A program made the position numbers and the translations under genes. A stretch of DNA of 33,438 nucleotides from Pigoraptor chileana (lineage: Eukaryota > Opisthokonta > Filasterea): positions 1 through 33,438 of the forward strand of contig CALSCR010003957.1 of assembly GCA_943704495.1 (NCBI GenBank), read 5' to 3'. Position 1 is the first letter of the stretch. Every line of letters starts with the position of its first letter. The notes below the pieces were generated by a model. It was not told the DNA's origin, searched no databases, and saw only the letters and a list, made by a program, of their open reading frames with translations. Positions 10,250 through 21,040 of the stretch are shown here, piece by piece.

Positions 10250-11880
10250 AAGTTACAGTTTATGTGCGCACGTCATCAGATTAACAAACGCTGCGCGTCA
10301 GTGTATACTGGCACGGGCCGGGAGCAGTGGCATTCTTGAAATTCCTGCCCGTGCCAGGCCGACGGCTACAGTGCGCCACTTCGGTCCCTGGTGACAGCAC
10401 GGACAGCATCTGCCGTGAGCGGATAATGTATGTCAAACCAATGAAAAGGACTCTAACCACCCACAGAAAAGCTGAAACCGTGTAAATGTCGTGCCATCGA
10501 TTACTGTTATACCTCGGCTCACTGAGACGGAATGCCGGCCGCAGATACTGAGTGCGGCCGGAAGTAAAATTGTCGTAACAAAATGGAATTTAACATCCGG
10601 GGTAGTGGATATGAGATTTTATTGGAGAGTCGCGCCGCCGGAGCGGCTCCATATGCAGCCCAGCAATTCATTGCTGCAGTTCCAATGGTGACTGCTCATT
10701 GAGCAGTAGTAGACTGAACTGAGTACCGCCACCTTCAATTTGTTGGGCGGCAGAAAATGATCTTGCCGGCGGCCGGCACTGACAGGGTGCCGCCAGCGAC
10801 CCCGGCCGCCCTCAAGTCGGCACCTTGCCGTCTAAATCTTGCCGACTTCCACAGCCTTAGTGCCCGAAAGAAGCTACAAAATATAGTGCGGTACTAATAG
10901 TAACATGCCCTGGAGCATTCGGCACCTCGGCTCGGCCGGCGTGCCTGGAGTTACTGTCAGATCTATTCGTTATTTGCAGTGGACTCGGACAGTCAGCGCA
11001 CGTCACCCTGACGTCGAGCCGCATTATTATATCGGATCAATGGCCAACGTACACCTGCCGTGACGTGCAGGGGAAGGCTGATTATAAATAACACTGCAGC
11101 AACTGACATAAGCTGACAGGTCTGTCATGACTCGGTCTGCTTGTCGGAAAGCCGCCCTGCGCCGGGCCTGCTCCAACGGTGGCGTCACGGGTATTGAGGC
11201 CCAAGGATATTAGTATTATATCAGTACTGTAATTGAAAAAGAAATTCCTGTGTCGCTACTGGATACGTACTACACGCCAGGCCTTAAGGTTAGCGACAGT
11301 CACTCATGTCTTGAATTGCGTACTAAGTTAGTTCGGCCCCAGACAGAGTGATCCACTTGGCGTGCCTGACTGGCCGGGCCGAGCAGCAGAGAAGTCTGAC
11401 TGTCAGCGGCCCGCCGTCGGTGTCTTGTCGGCCCTTGTCCGGTGAAAACCGAGTCGGAAACTTGTCGGCATGACCGACAGTGACACAACTGCACATCAAC
11501 TATAAAAATATCGCATGGGTTTCATTGGACGCTCGAGCTTGTCGAATGACATGACAGGTCAGTCAGTTCCTTTTCACGGCTATTGAGTAATTGTGTGCTC
11601 ACATGACACACAGTCACTGCGCGCAGCAGATCAGTCTGGAACGGAGTACCCAGTGGCATGATAATAGTCCAAAGGTCATGCTACGATGGTGTAGTTCGTT
11701 AGCCAAGGGTTTGGAAGGCATTCCTCCGTGACCTGCAACAATGACTTTTAATTGGCTCCATTAACTGTTTCAGCGGACTGCACGTTAACTAGTCAGTAGT
11801 CATGGCAATGAGTTTTTCAATCGACTGAGGGCAAGACAAGGATATTATAAGAGCAGATTCTACGGTGACGTTGCCTGTCC
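10250..11880. other. ORF-free island rich in short perfect inverted repeats
   Basis: About 1.6 kb with no open frame over about 66 codons and almost no TG/CA microsatellite, unlike the rest of the window. Perfect inverted repeats found by eye: 10308-10318 with 10347-10357 (11 bp, CTGGCACGGGC); 10535-10543 with 10553-10561 (9 bp, CCGGCCGCA); 10661-10666 with 10671-10676; 10691-10698 with 10700-10707 (8 bp around one base); 10814-10822 with 10840-10848 (9 bp, AAGTCGGCA); 11000-11005 with 11009-11014; 11114-11119 with 11122-11127; 11463-11468 with 11474-11479. The arms differ in sequence, so this is not one repeated element. No terminal repeats, coding relic or known RNA was recognised. It could be a structured non-coding RNA, a hairpin-rich control region or decayed foreign DNA. 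Confidence 0.5.
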
Positions 11881-12105
11881 CTGCACAACTGATTCAGTCA
11901 AAATACTCTGCCGATGCCTGCTCAAAGGGGCAACTAAAAAAAACACAACATGTAATATGCGAGATACAAAATGATTGCATGAAGTAACAAAGCCACTTCA
12001 TTCGTTGATTTCCTCTCAGCCACCTATATACACAAAGAATGCAACATGGCTCCCCGCCGACACACATGGCAGGCCCAACACACACAAAACACACACTCAG
12101 TAGAT

Positions 12106-15100
12106 CTACGCCGCCGGCTTGACAATTGTAAACTCATCGAGCAGTTTACCGTCCACGTTGCCAACAAATTGCATGTAGAGAGTCGTTGCGTTTGCACGGA
12201 TGCGAGTGTATCCGTACTTGTCGTCGTTGACAACAAGGGCCCACGCGGGCTTGGTCGGGCGCAGGTTCTGCGAGTGCGACATCCCACCCATGCCAATCAC
12301 GCAGTGGATCGGTGCGGCGTATCCGCCAGAGTAAACCTCACCAAAGAACGGATTGCCGGCAATAGCCTTGGACGTGTGGCCCGTGGCGTTGGCAGCACAC
12401 GCCTCCATGCTGACGGGGCAAGTCCTGCGTTGGCGATGCATCACAGGAGGGCGTTTTTTTGGTTGTTTGATGGACACACAGTTGAGGGAATTGGTGACAG
12501 TGAGCGCAAAGAACCAACCATTCGCGATTACAACAAAACAACAATACTTGACACTTTCTCTCAGTTCAGCCAATAGAGCAACGACAAACAAATATTAAAA
12601 AAAAGTGTTGACAGCCGAGTTAAAATATTTGTTGTCTGGGACAACGTCCCCACGACAACACAATGTGAAGCCACACAACAACAAACGGGACCGCCCGAAA
12701 TCTCACCTCTGGTAGCTGTGATGATGACCCCACAGAGCCAAATCAACCTGCAACAAAAGAACGCGCGTTACGGGACGAGTATGGTCACGTACAATTGAAC
12801 GTTGATAAACAATGATAACCAATAATGCAAACTGAGCATTGCGATATAAAAAATGCAACCTGAAGTGCAGTGCGGGGATATGGCGCCGAGAAAAGAAATT
12901 AAAAATTGGACACCAGGTGAAACGCACATCTGCTGCATGAACTGAAATAGCTTCCAAAAATATTATATATGCACAACCTTAGCGGCAAGCATCATGGGCT
13001 CAATGTGTTGGCGGAGGAGTCTCGCAACGGGCTGATCACCATCCGGGGCGTCTTCATTCTGTGCGGCGGCGGGCAAGATGCCGATGCACGTCAGAAGCGC
13101 TTCACACGACAACATTAAACCCCCAAGGGACAAAAAAGCGACCAGGAGACATCATGCCTGCTTACACACTACAAACGGTAAGTGGACTTAGTCATCGCCA
13201 ACATAAACTACGCTTGCAACGGAATCAAGAACACCACACACGCATACATACATACAGGGCGCACATATTACTTACTGTGCTGTCGATATACATCGGCCTG
13301 CAGAGGTTGCGTGTGGCAGCACATGATGTATACATATATAAATGGGAGTAGTCAGTTTCAATTCACATATCTCAATACGACGCAGGGCACATACAAAACA
13401 TATACAAGCACACACACACACTCCGCAACACACATAGAAGCACAATGAGAGAGACACACAGACACAACACATGGCACACAAGACACAATACAAGGCACAC
13501 ACACAAAATCATACAAACAAAACACCAACTGGCGCACCTGTGACCAGAAAAGATGACCCAGGGTGTCTTTGTCCTGTCCGTGCGAGTGAGCGCCTTTGCA
13601 ATAAAGTCGTACTGCTTTGAACCGCGCACAAACGAATGCTCCGTGCTCATGATAATGTGGTGCATGTTGCCAAAGGTAAAGTCATACCACGCAACGTCCT
13701 CCCCGGAGCCTTCCTCCCGTGGCATGACGAGACGGTGGTTGTACGGAACTCCGCACTCGCCACCGCTGTCCGTGCCTACACATTGCAAAAAATACAAAAC
13801 ACACAAGCACACAAATCAGGAATTTACTTAATACATTATGTTACAAAAGGAAAATTTTGATTCCAACACTATCATTCTGTCAGGAGCAGCGCACATAATG
13901 CAAAATGACTTCGCCCCACACACAAATCAGAGGCATGAATGATGTCTGATATTATATCTCAGGCGACGCCATAACCACGAAGGAGACATATTGAGCACAG
14001 CCGACCACGCACCGTTATAATACGAGCCTGAATTGGGCATGTCGCGCTCGTGATTTCCCACACCGACCATATAAGGAACACGCGAGGCCACGGGTTCAAC
14101 CATGTCGAAAAAGACGTCCCACTGACAAGCCACCGCAAAGTCGAATGAGCAAGTAAAAGAAAAGAAAAAAATTACCATCGTGTTAGACACATAGATATGC
14201 CAAGGAAAAAGGCTTTTGAAAAGGCGCAAATGGCACTAATACCATCCCCAATCGATTTGTGGCTGCCTCTTGGTTATCGTTTTGAATTATTCAAGACGTG
14301 CGGACTACCATGCGAATGCCTTATATTGTCCGTTTGGTGTTCACAGTGAGGACATCCACACACACACACACACACCCACACACCCACCCACCTGTGCAGA
14401 GTATCCAACAGCGTAGCTAATGTCGCCAATATGGAGAACCAGTTGCGTGGCATCGAGCTCGGCAATCACGCGATCCGTCGTGTTGATACTGGGAGGCTAT
14501 AATGCATGTGGTTTGTTGATTAAAATGAAAAGAACGCAGAGTGCAGGGATGAGAACCCAATGACACCAACTGTGAATGACAAAAGTGTTTTTTAAAACGA
14601 CGAATGTGCCCGCACTGAACAGAGTCAATTGTAAGAAGAGCGCGCGACAGCCAATGTGCACCCAGACCTCATTCCAGTTCCATGATGTGCTTCCATCATC
14701 CTCCTCCTTGCCCATGTCTGCAAGAATATACGCACACAACAAGCAGTCGCGACAGGTGCGTGTTAGCGTGCACTATCCGTGTGTCCAACCACAGAATATC
14801 ATTCCACAAACACAAAAAGGAAGACAGCTGCAAAGTACAGCCGAAAATGGCAAGCAACAGGATAAAAAGGCCACAAAAGGAAATCGAATTGTTAGGGAAT
14901 CGTCCATCCATTCTCAAAGTGCAAGTGCGAGAAAAGCAAACGTCAATGAGCACACACCCCCGTATGCAATGATGTCTGTCTCGTGGTCCGCCCTTGAAAT
15001 CGGAGGGGCGTCAAAGTATCGCTCCGCTGAAAATCCAAACTTGTCATCGCCCACGACATAGTAGTAGCTGCCAGTAACACCAAGCAAGAGATGGGGGATG

Positions 15101-16437
15101 CACGTCAGTGAGGGCGCTCATGTCGATGATAGGGGCAAGATGGGCACAAGTTGTTGTTATTCAGAACACACAGGCGCACATATAAAGCATATGTGGTCGT
15201 TGTCAGTGCGACACACGCCACATTCACCTACCGCGCCGACGCCTGCAGTCCATCCAGCACGACCGTGTGAGTGAGGCCGGGGTCGCGCCAGCCGACTCCA
15301 GAGGCAGATCCGCCGCACATCTCAGTGCGCTCATATGTCGACGTGACTGCGGGCGCAGAGTGCACGTACTTCTGTGGCGACAGTCCCCACTTAGCGACAG
15401 GAGCAGCGGCATCCCGCGTGGACCATGAAACACTAAACAAAAAGGGAAAAGATACGCGTTGAAAGTATTTAGGATGTGTGTCATTGCTGAGGGGAAAACC
15501 GAACAGCACTATCGTGCCACGTCACACGTGATGCAATCAATATATGATGGATACACAAACAAGCACGAGTTACAGTGTTATCATGCAAATAAAGCCTCAG
15601 AGACACAGATAGAGGATGCACTCACGTCAGGGAACCAGGGGCAAGGCCAAGGGCGAGGCGTATCTGCGTCGGCTCGTTGTAATTGTCAAAGGCAACGGGC
15701 GGAGAGAGCCCCGCCAACACCGGCTTATCGATGCCGTTGCGGTAAAAGACGAACGCATAATCTCCGCGCATGTTCGAAATGTCAAACGATAGAGAGCCCG
15801 CGCCAGTGCTGAGATGCGTCTTGGATGCCTGTGCAAACTACAAAAGCCATTCGCACATCCATACGGATGAAAACATGATACGGAAGTGGTTATTGGTTGC
15901 CCGAAAAAGGCATAAAGTTCGAACAAATCAGGACTCGAACGGAGTGGCTCTGTTTTTTCACATGGAAATCTAAGATGAACTTGCCCGCCTGAGAGTAGGA
16001 TTCAAGTTAGTGTCTCAGCTTTGAGACGACACTAAATACCGCTAAGAGTATACATATGTGACTGTGTATAGTGAGAGAGCGAGAGTGCGAGACAAGAAAT
16101 ACGCCGCGACTTTGTACCCTTGCAGACATACCTTGTACTTGATAGGAGCCGTCGTAGAGTAGTTAACATTTGAGGGGCTATACACGGCGATCCAATCGTT
16201 TGGGGTGGGCGCATCCACACCCGACCAAGCGACCGACACCAGCTCGCGAGTACCAAACAGCGTCGCCTTATCCGCAGAGATTGTGACGGGAAGTGACGAT
16301 GGAGTGGTACCCTCGAGATGCACAATAGATACAACGTTAATCTTCTCTAGTCGGCTATGGAACTGGTGGGCATTGCTGCACCCAAGCACAGCAATTGCAA
16401 CCACCAGCAGCACCGCCAATGTGCGGGCGGCGGCCAT
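12106..16437 (-). CDS. Secreted purple acid phosphatase (13 exons)
   Basis: Minus-strand exons: 16437-16132, 15988-15962, 15828-15626, 15432-15232, 15067-14958, 14717-14668 (or to 14662), 14496-14392, 14121-14013, 13775-13538, 13297-13276, 13058-12978, 12747-12707, 12424-12106; about 603 residues. It should hydrolyse phosphate esters outside the cell or in an acidic compartment with a two-metal centre. A signal peptide opens the protein (MAAARTLAVLLVVAIAVLG). An N-terminal Fn3-like domain (about 45-270) precedes the metallophosphatase domain. Metal-ligand motifs are present in order: DMG (D283), GDISY (323-327), GNHE (356-359), GHR (448-450) and GHHH (491-494). The C-terminal PAP domain holds PIHCVIGMGG and YGYTRIRANATTLYMQFV. 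This is the large plant/protist PAP type. The donor of exon 6 is the one uncertain border. Confidence 0.93.
14357..14390. repeat. CA repeat adjoining a donor site in the phosphatase gene
   Basis: On the coding (minus) strand this is a GT/GGGT run that begins at the donor of PAP exon 7 (GT at 14391-14390). Confidence 0.85.
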
Positions 16438-17042
16438 GCTTATAGAGCAGCAATTGACGCTGCAGACAAAGGGACGGGTCGAGTACAGTCTTCGAGGAAG
16501 ACTTAAAAAGTACAACACAATGTGCAAATAATAAGTTTGATGAGTGAAAACGGAAACACAAAAAACAAACGTGCCGATGTGCCAGTGTAACAGAGCTGCG
16601 GTTCCGGAAGCGGCTGGCTTCGACCGCAAATCTTTCCGATCGGAAAAACTAACCTCCATTGGTCGGAATTTTATCCGACCGCAGTGTGACACACAAACGT
16701 AAAAACAAAAGCAACACAAATAAACTGCGCAGAGTGATGATCCCACTGGTCACATGGCTGCCTCGCCAGCCAATCAGAAGCGGCGGTGGCTGGGGGCGGA
16801 GGGTGAGGATGCCGGGATGCCGCTCTTTTGGGGCGCGGCGGGAGGAATGATCCGCACTCGATTCGATCGCACCACTCTCTCCCACGCCCAATCACGCGTA
16901 CGATGGGTGACGACAAGCTTTGTGTGGCGCGTCTTTTCGCGTCTTTCATGAAAAGGTTTTATGCTTGGTTTGTAACTGATTTGTAAATTGCATTGGGTGG
17001 GTGTCGGAAAATTCAAATAGTCGGAGCACAACCGAAGAAAAT
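16438..17042. promoter_or_regulatory. Bidirectional promoter between phosphatase and lipase genes
   Basis: The 605 bases separate two start codons facing away from each other. They hold a perfect 14-bp palindrome TTTCCGATCGGAAA at 16633-16646, a second inverted repeat GGTCGGA / TCCGACC at 16661-16667 and 16674-16680, and the word GACCGCA after or near each (16622-16628, 16677-16683). A CCAAT box (AGCCAATCAG) lies at 16768-16777, followed by a GGGGCGG-type word near 16794. The paired CCGAT/CCGAC sites look like operators for one regulator. That it controls both hydrolases, for example in response to nutrients, is inference. Confidence 0.5.
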
Positions 17043-18447
17043 ATGGCCAACAAGATAAACCTCTTTGCCTCCGTGGCACTGATTGCGTTTGCTGTCGCAT
17101 TCTCAGCACCTGGTAAGTGCGGCAATGTGATGCATTCAATGGCATCTGCTCCTTCTTCATGCAACGATGAAATGCAGAGTGATTGAAACATTCCCGCGCT
17201 CGCCCTTCGATGCGCAGTGCGCGAGTACGGTATCGACGTCCCCACAGCAGTCACACTCGCTCGTTTTGCGGGCGCCGCGTATTGCAAATCGGACGTTCTG
17301 GAGGCATGGAACTCGCCTCTTCTTCTTACCGCATCTCCTGTGAGTTTTTAATGTCCCTCCCGCTCTGCACGTCCATCAGCAAAGCGCCCAACCTCTGCCT
17401 TGCATTACGCACCCCTCCAGTCCATGGTCCTGCCCACTTCACTGAATGGAAATTTGACTCAATGCCATCGTGCTACACGCCACAGACCTTCAAAACAACC
17501 AAGGTCGTGGACGTCCTTCTCACCCAATGCCAAGCGTTCGTCGGATATGACGACGCCAATAAGTACATTGCGGTCTCCTTCCGCGGCACGGAATCATCGA
17601 ATCTTGTTAACTGGATCTACAATCTGGACTTTGCTCAGGCACGTGGAATACCCACTCTCTTGTCCCAATTTGCGCCTCTCGCACAGATAAACTCAGTTAA
17701 AAAGCCTTTTTCATAATGTCATTTCTAACTCGATGCAAAACTTATCGCAAAATGCAGATGGATTTCGACTACCCTGACTGCACAAACTGCAAGGTGCACA
17801 GCGGCTTCTTCTCCGTCTACAATTCGACGGTCAGCGCGGGCATCGTGAAGGAAATCCTCTCTTTGGTCGCCGAAAAGAGTGGTTATACTTTGTACGTCAC
17901 AGGACACTCACTTGGTGGTGCGCTTGCAAGTCTGTGCGCGTTGGATCTCGTCACGGTCAACAAGGTGCCCGTCACCGTGTACACATACGGGGAACCCCGT
18001 GTCGGTAACGCACAGTTTGCGGCCTTCTATTCGGCGACGCTCCCTGCCGCCGTCCGCCTTGTGCACAGCAAGGTGTGTGTACGTGTGTGTGTTTACGCTT
18101 GCGTGTGTGCGAGTGCCGGGATGATTTGCACTGCTGGATTGTTGATCATCACTTCCAGTGGAATGATTGATTGCCCGTCACTTATTTTTTGTGCTGTCCC
18201 GAATCCCACACCGCTGTCTTCCACACTGCTTTCATAGGACATTGTGCCGCACCTCCCGCTCGTCAATATGGGCTTTGATCACCAGCCCACAGAGTACTGG
18301 ATCCAGGCGGATCAGTCCACCATCAAACAGTGCGACCACTCGAACGGCGAGGACAAAACGTGCTCCGACTCTGTCCCTCTTCTCGAGACAACCGTGTCTG
18401 ATCATCTCAACTACCTCAACGTCACGCTGTCAAGCACTGCCTGCTAA
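17043..18447 (+). CDS. Secreted class 3 lipase (alpha/beta hydrolase, 5 exons)
   Basis: Exons: 17043-17112, 17218-17339, 17486-17638, 17758-18072, 18238-18447; 289 residues. A signal peptide starts the protein (MANKINLFASVALIAFAVAF). The Lipase_3 fold follows: LARFAGAAYC near the N-terminus, FRGT before the oxyanion region, the nucleophile elbow GHSLGG (164-169, Ser166), Asp221 in DIVPHLP and His276 in SDHLNYL, so the catalytic triad is complete. It should hydrolyse lipid or related esters outside the cell. Two splice points are unusual. Intron 3 appears to begin with GC (17639) rather than GT, the only way to join LDFAQ to MDFDYPDC in frame. Intron 2 has a better-looking acceptor at 17420, but that breaks the frame, so 17485 was chosen. 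Confidence 0.88.
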
Positions 18448-18784
18448 ATCGTTTGTGGACGATTATGTCGATGGCTGTCGATATAATAAGCACACTACGC
18501 CCAGAGAGAAATGGACCTCTCTTGAGCTCCTTCGCCTCCATGACAGCGACCCAGATTGAAATTTATCTGCCTGTATGATATTTGTACAACATTCAAAGTG
18601 TCGTCCATGATCTGCATGTGACGACCCATCAATACACAAATGTTAAAAACAATGACATACATGGAAAGAGCAATAATAGTAATAATGAACGCGACGCACG
18701 CAAACGATGAAAGACCCAGGCTCCGATAACTATATATACAGTTTGATTCAACTACGACACACACACCCCATACACCCATCACAA
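18448..18784. other. Spacer between convergent genes
   Basis: 3' ends of the lipase (+) and TFIIIA (-) genes. AT-richer than the flanks, with no coding sequence recognised and no clear AATAAA placed. Confidence 0.6.
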
Positions 18785-20298
18785 TTAGCCGACGACCGAC
18801 GAGGCAGCCGTCATCTCAGGCATCAAACCCAGCGACACTGCCGTCACGTGCCCCGCATCTTCCAAACATGCGGGTGGACGGCAGTGACTGTCCGATGGGT
18901 CCGTGCAGCCTGCCACGTGACCGGCGCCCTCACTCAGCCCGCCGTCACGGGCGTCCAATTCGTCACCGTTGTCCTCTGCACTCTCTTCGTCATCATCAAG
19001 CTCACCAAAGGACACACTGCCGTCGTCGTCATCATCGTCGTCCGCGCGCGCCTGTTCCTCCATGAGTTTGCGCCGCTTCATGGCACGCTTACTCTCAGGG
19101 ACAATGCCGCTAATGAGCGACGCAATCGATCGTTTTCGTCGCGGGGCTTTAGGCGTCGGTGGCTTGCTCGGATCGTGCATCTTGGCCACGTGCTTTTGCA
19201 GCGTCTGCTTGTGGGCAAACTTCTTTCCACAGCCGTCGACCAGACACTCAAATGGACGCTCCCCCGAATGCACCGTGCGCACGTGCTTGTCCAGAGCGGT
19301 CTGCGAAAAGTATCGCTTGTCGCACTCGTCGCAAGGAAATCGCTCCCGATCCTCAACATGGGTCTGCGCATGCTCACGCAGATTGTCCTTTGTCCGAAAC
19401 ACTTTGTGACAAATGTTGCAAGTTCGATCCGATGGGTGCGCATCGCGTCGGTGCCTCACAAGCAGTGACCATTTGTTGTACGATTCGCCACAGTCTTCGC
19501 ATCGGTAGCTTCTTGCGTGGAATTTTTCGTGTCGCCGCAATTTGCTCTGCACTAAAAAGCGCGCACCGCAACCGTCGACAAGACATGCGAACGGGAGCAA
19601 TCCAGTGTGTACAGCCTCGTGCTTCCTCAGCATTGAATGCTTCGTAAACGCCTCGCTGGAGGATAAACCGAAGTATGGATTGAGAATATGCAATACATGA
19701 TAGCAGTTTAATTCGGCAAGCGATAATTGCCCACGTTGAACTAACCCGCAGTTTACGTGCGCGCACTTGTAGGGCTTCTCCTTCTCGTGGATCAGTACGT
19801 GTCGCTTGAGGTGGATCTTGTTGGAGAAAGCGTGAGTGCATCCTTCGTGTTCGCATCGGAACGGCCTGTCGCCTGTGTGAGAGCGCTCATGGACATTCAG
19901 ATGGGCCTTGCGAAAGTATGCCTTACCGCATCCAGCATACTGGCAAACAAACGGACGCTGCATAAGTGCAATTGTTCAGAATGGAAAAAAAATTAGTGGG
20001 TTGCACCCAATAGTGTCGATAATTCACGTGCCAGTTGAAAGTGGATTTGGAATCGCACCTCATTGGTATGGATACGATAGTGGCGCAGCAGGTGACTCTG
20101 CTTTGTGCCAGTCCAGAAGCAGTCTTCCCAGTCGCAATACACAACGCGCGACACAGACGACGCCGCTCGTGACGACCCAGCACGCGATCCCGGCGACGAC
20201 TTTGGCTTTGTCCGCGGCAGTTCGTCCTCAACGTCGGTGTCGTCCGAGTCCTCGCTGCTTCCGGGCGACCAATCGCCTTCTTTTTCCTCGGAAGCCAT
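18785..20298 (-). CDS. GTF3A: Transcription factor IIIA, nine C2H2 zinc fingers (3 exons)
   Basis: Minus-strand exons: 20298-20059, 19957-19746, 19655-18785; 440 residues. TFIIIA binds the internal control region of 5S rRNA genes to recruit TFIIIC/RNA polymerase III, and also binds 5S rRNA. An acidic/Ser-rich N-terminus is followed by exactly nine C2H2 fingers between residues 55 and 311: YCDWEDC, FVCQYAGC, FRCEHEGC, YKCAHVNC, FACLVDGC, YRCEDC, TCNIC, FPCDEC, FECLVDGC. The short CxxC forms in fingers 6-8 and the total of nine match the family. Both introns fall in the finger region: one between fingers 1 and 2, one inside finger 4. The tail has basic stretches (APRRKRS, KRAMKRRK) and an acidic D/E block (355-385). 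The identification rests on finger number and spacing, since sequence is poorly conserved in TFIIIA. Confidence 0.88.
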
Positions 20299-21040
20299 GA
20301 TTGTCCGTTTATGAGTGTATAAGGAGATGCTATGCTGATGTAATTGTTGATTTGACAAATATCCTCACTTATCGTGTGAAACAGCAACTGGTTCGAAATG
20401 GAAGGTTTGGCTTGCACGTGAGGAATCATCATCCGGGGTATCTCATTCTAGTTTTAATTGGATTTGAGTCCGAAAATGTGCGACATTTTGTGTGCGAGTT
20501 TCAATTCACTTCGTCTCGGCCCCAAATTAGACACGAATTGGAGAGCCATCCGCGCAGCAGTCCCCCTGACATCGCAGTTTGGTGGATCTACAAGAACATC
20601 ATTCCCATCCACAATATCTTCCTCCTCTCTCTCTCAATCTCTATCCAGAGACTCTTAGTTTCAGTTGTTCCTATCCACATGTGAGTATTGGGGATGCGCT
20701 GGGCGATGCATAACTGATTCTTGTGCGATATGGATGTCATCGTTTTGGGCGAGAATTGCCTCTTTCTTTCGTGCGTGAAGCTAGTTCTGTTCAGTCGATT
20801 TTATGGTCGGAACAGCGATGAACGATGTAGTAAAAGTGATACTAAAGCGGAATGGATGGATGGATGGATGGATGTATGGATTGATTCGGATGTGGCAAAA
20901 GATGGTAGAAACGGATGCGCTGTAGCATTGGCTTTGGGGTGTAAACTGCTATTGACTGGTACCTACTGGTTTTGTTTCTGACTGCATCAATCGTGGACGA
21001 TCACACCGGCAAAATCCAGTGAGGATATCCCAATCCAAAA
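20299..21040. promoter_or_regulatory. Divergent promoter TFIIIA / RPS12 with a likely 5'UTR intron of RPS12
   Basis: The 742 bases separate the two start codons. A pyrimidine-rich tract at 20615-20646 (CCTCCTCTCTCTCTC) resembles a ribosomal-protein transcription start. It is followed by a perfect donor GTGAGT at 20681 and a usable acceptor ending at 21019, 21 bases before the ATG, suggesting a 339-base leader intron. An ATGG tetranucleotide run lies at about 20852-20875. Leader structure is inferred. Confidence 0.4.

Noticed and set aside
10250-11880. Mobile element or virus copy
   Set aside because: No terminal repeats, no target duplication and no coding relic were seen; kept as an unexplained hairpin-rich island.
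12046-12576. 176-codon plus-strand frame
   Set aside because: Antisense to the last phosphatase exon, which carries the conserved PAP C-terminal domain.
15905-15940. tRNA-like T-arm (minus strand GTTCGAGTCC)
   Set aside because: It sits in a phosphatase intron; no acceptor stem, anticodon arm or A box could be placed around it.
16438-16746. Upstream extension of the phosphatase reading frame
   Set aside because: The ATG at 16437 is directly followed by a clean signal peptide; upstream sequence looks like promoter and has no family match.
17400-17690. 96-codon plus-strand frame in the lipase exon
   Set aside because: Out of frame with the conserved FRGT and QAFVGYD segments of the lipase.
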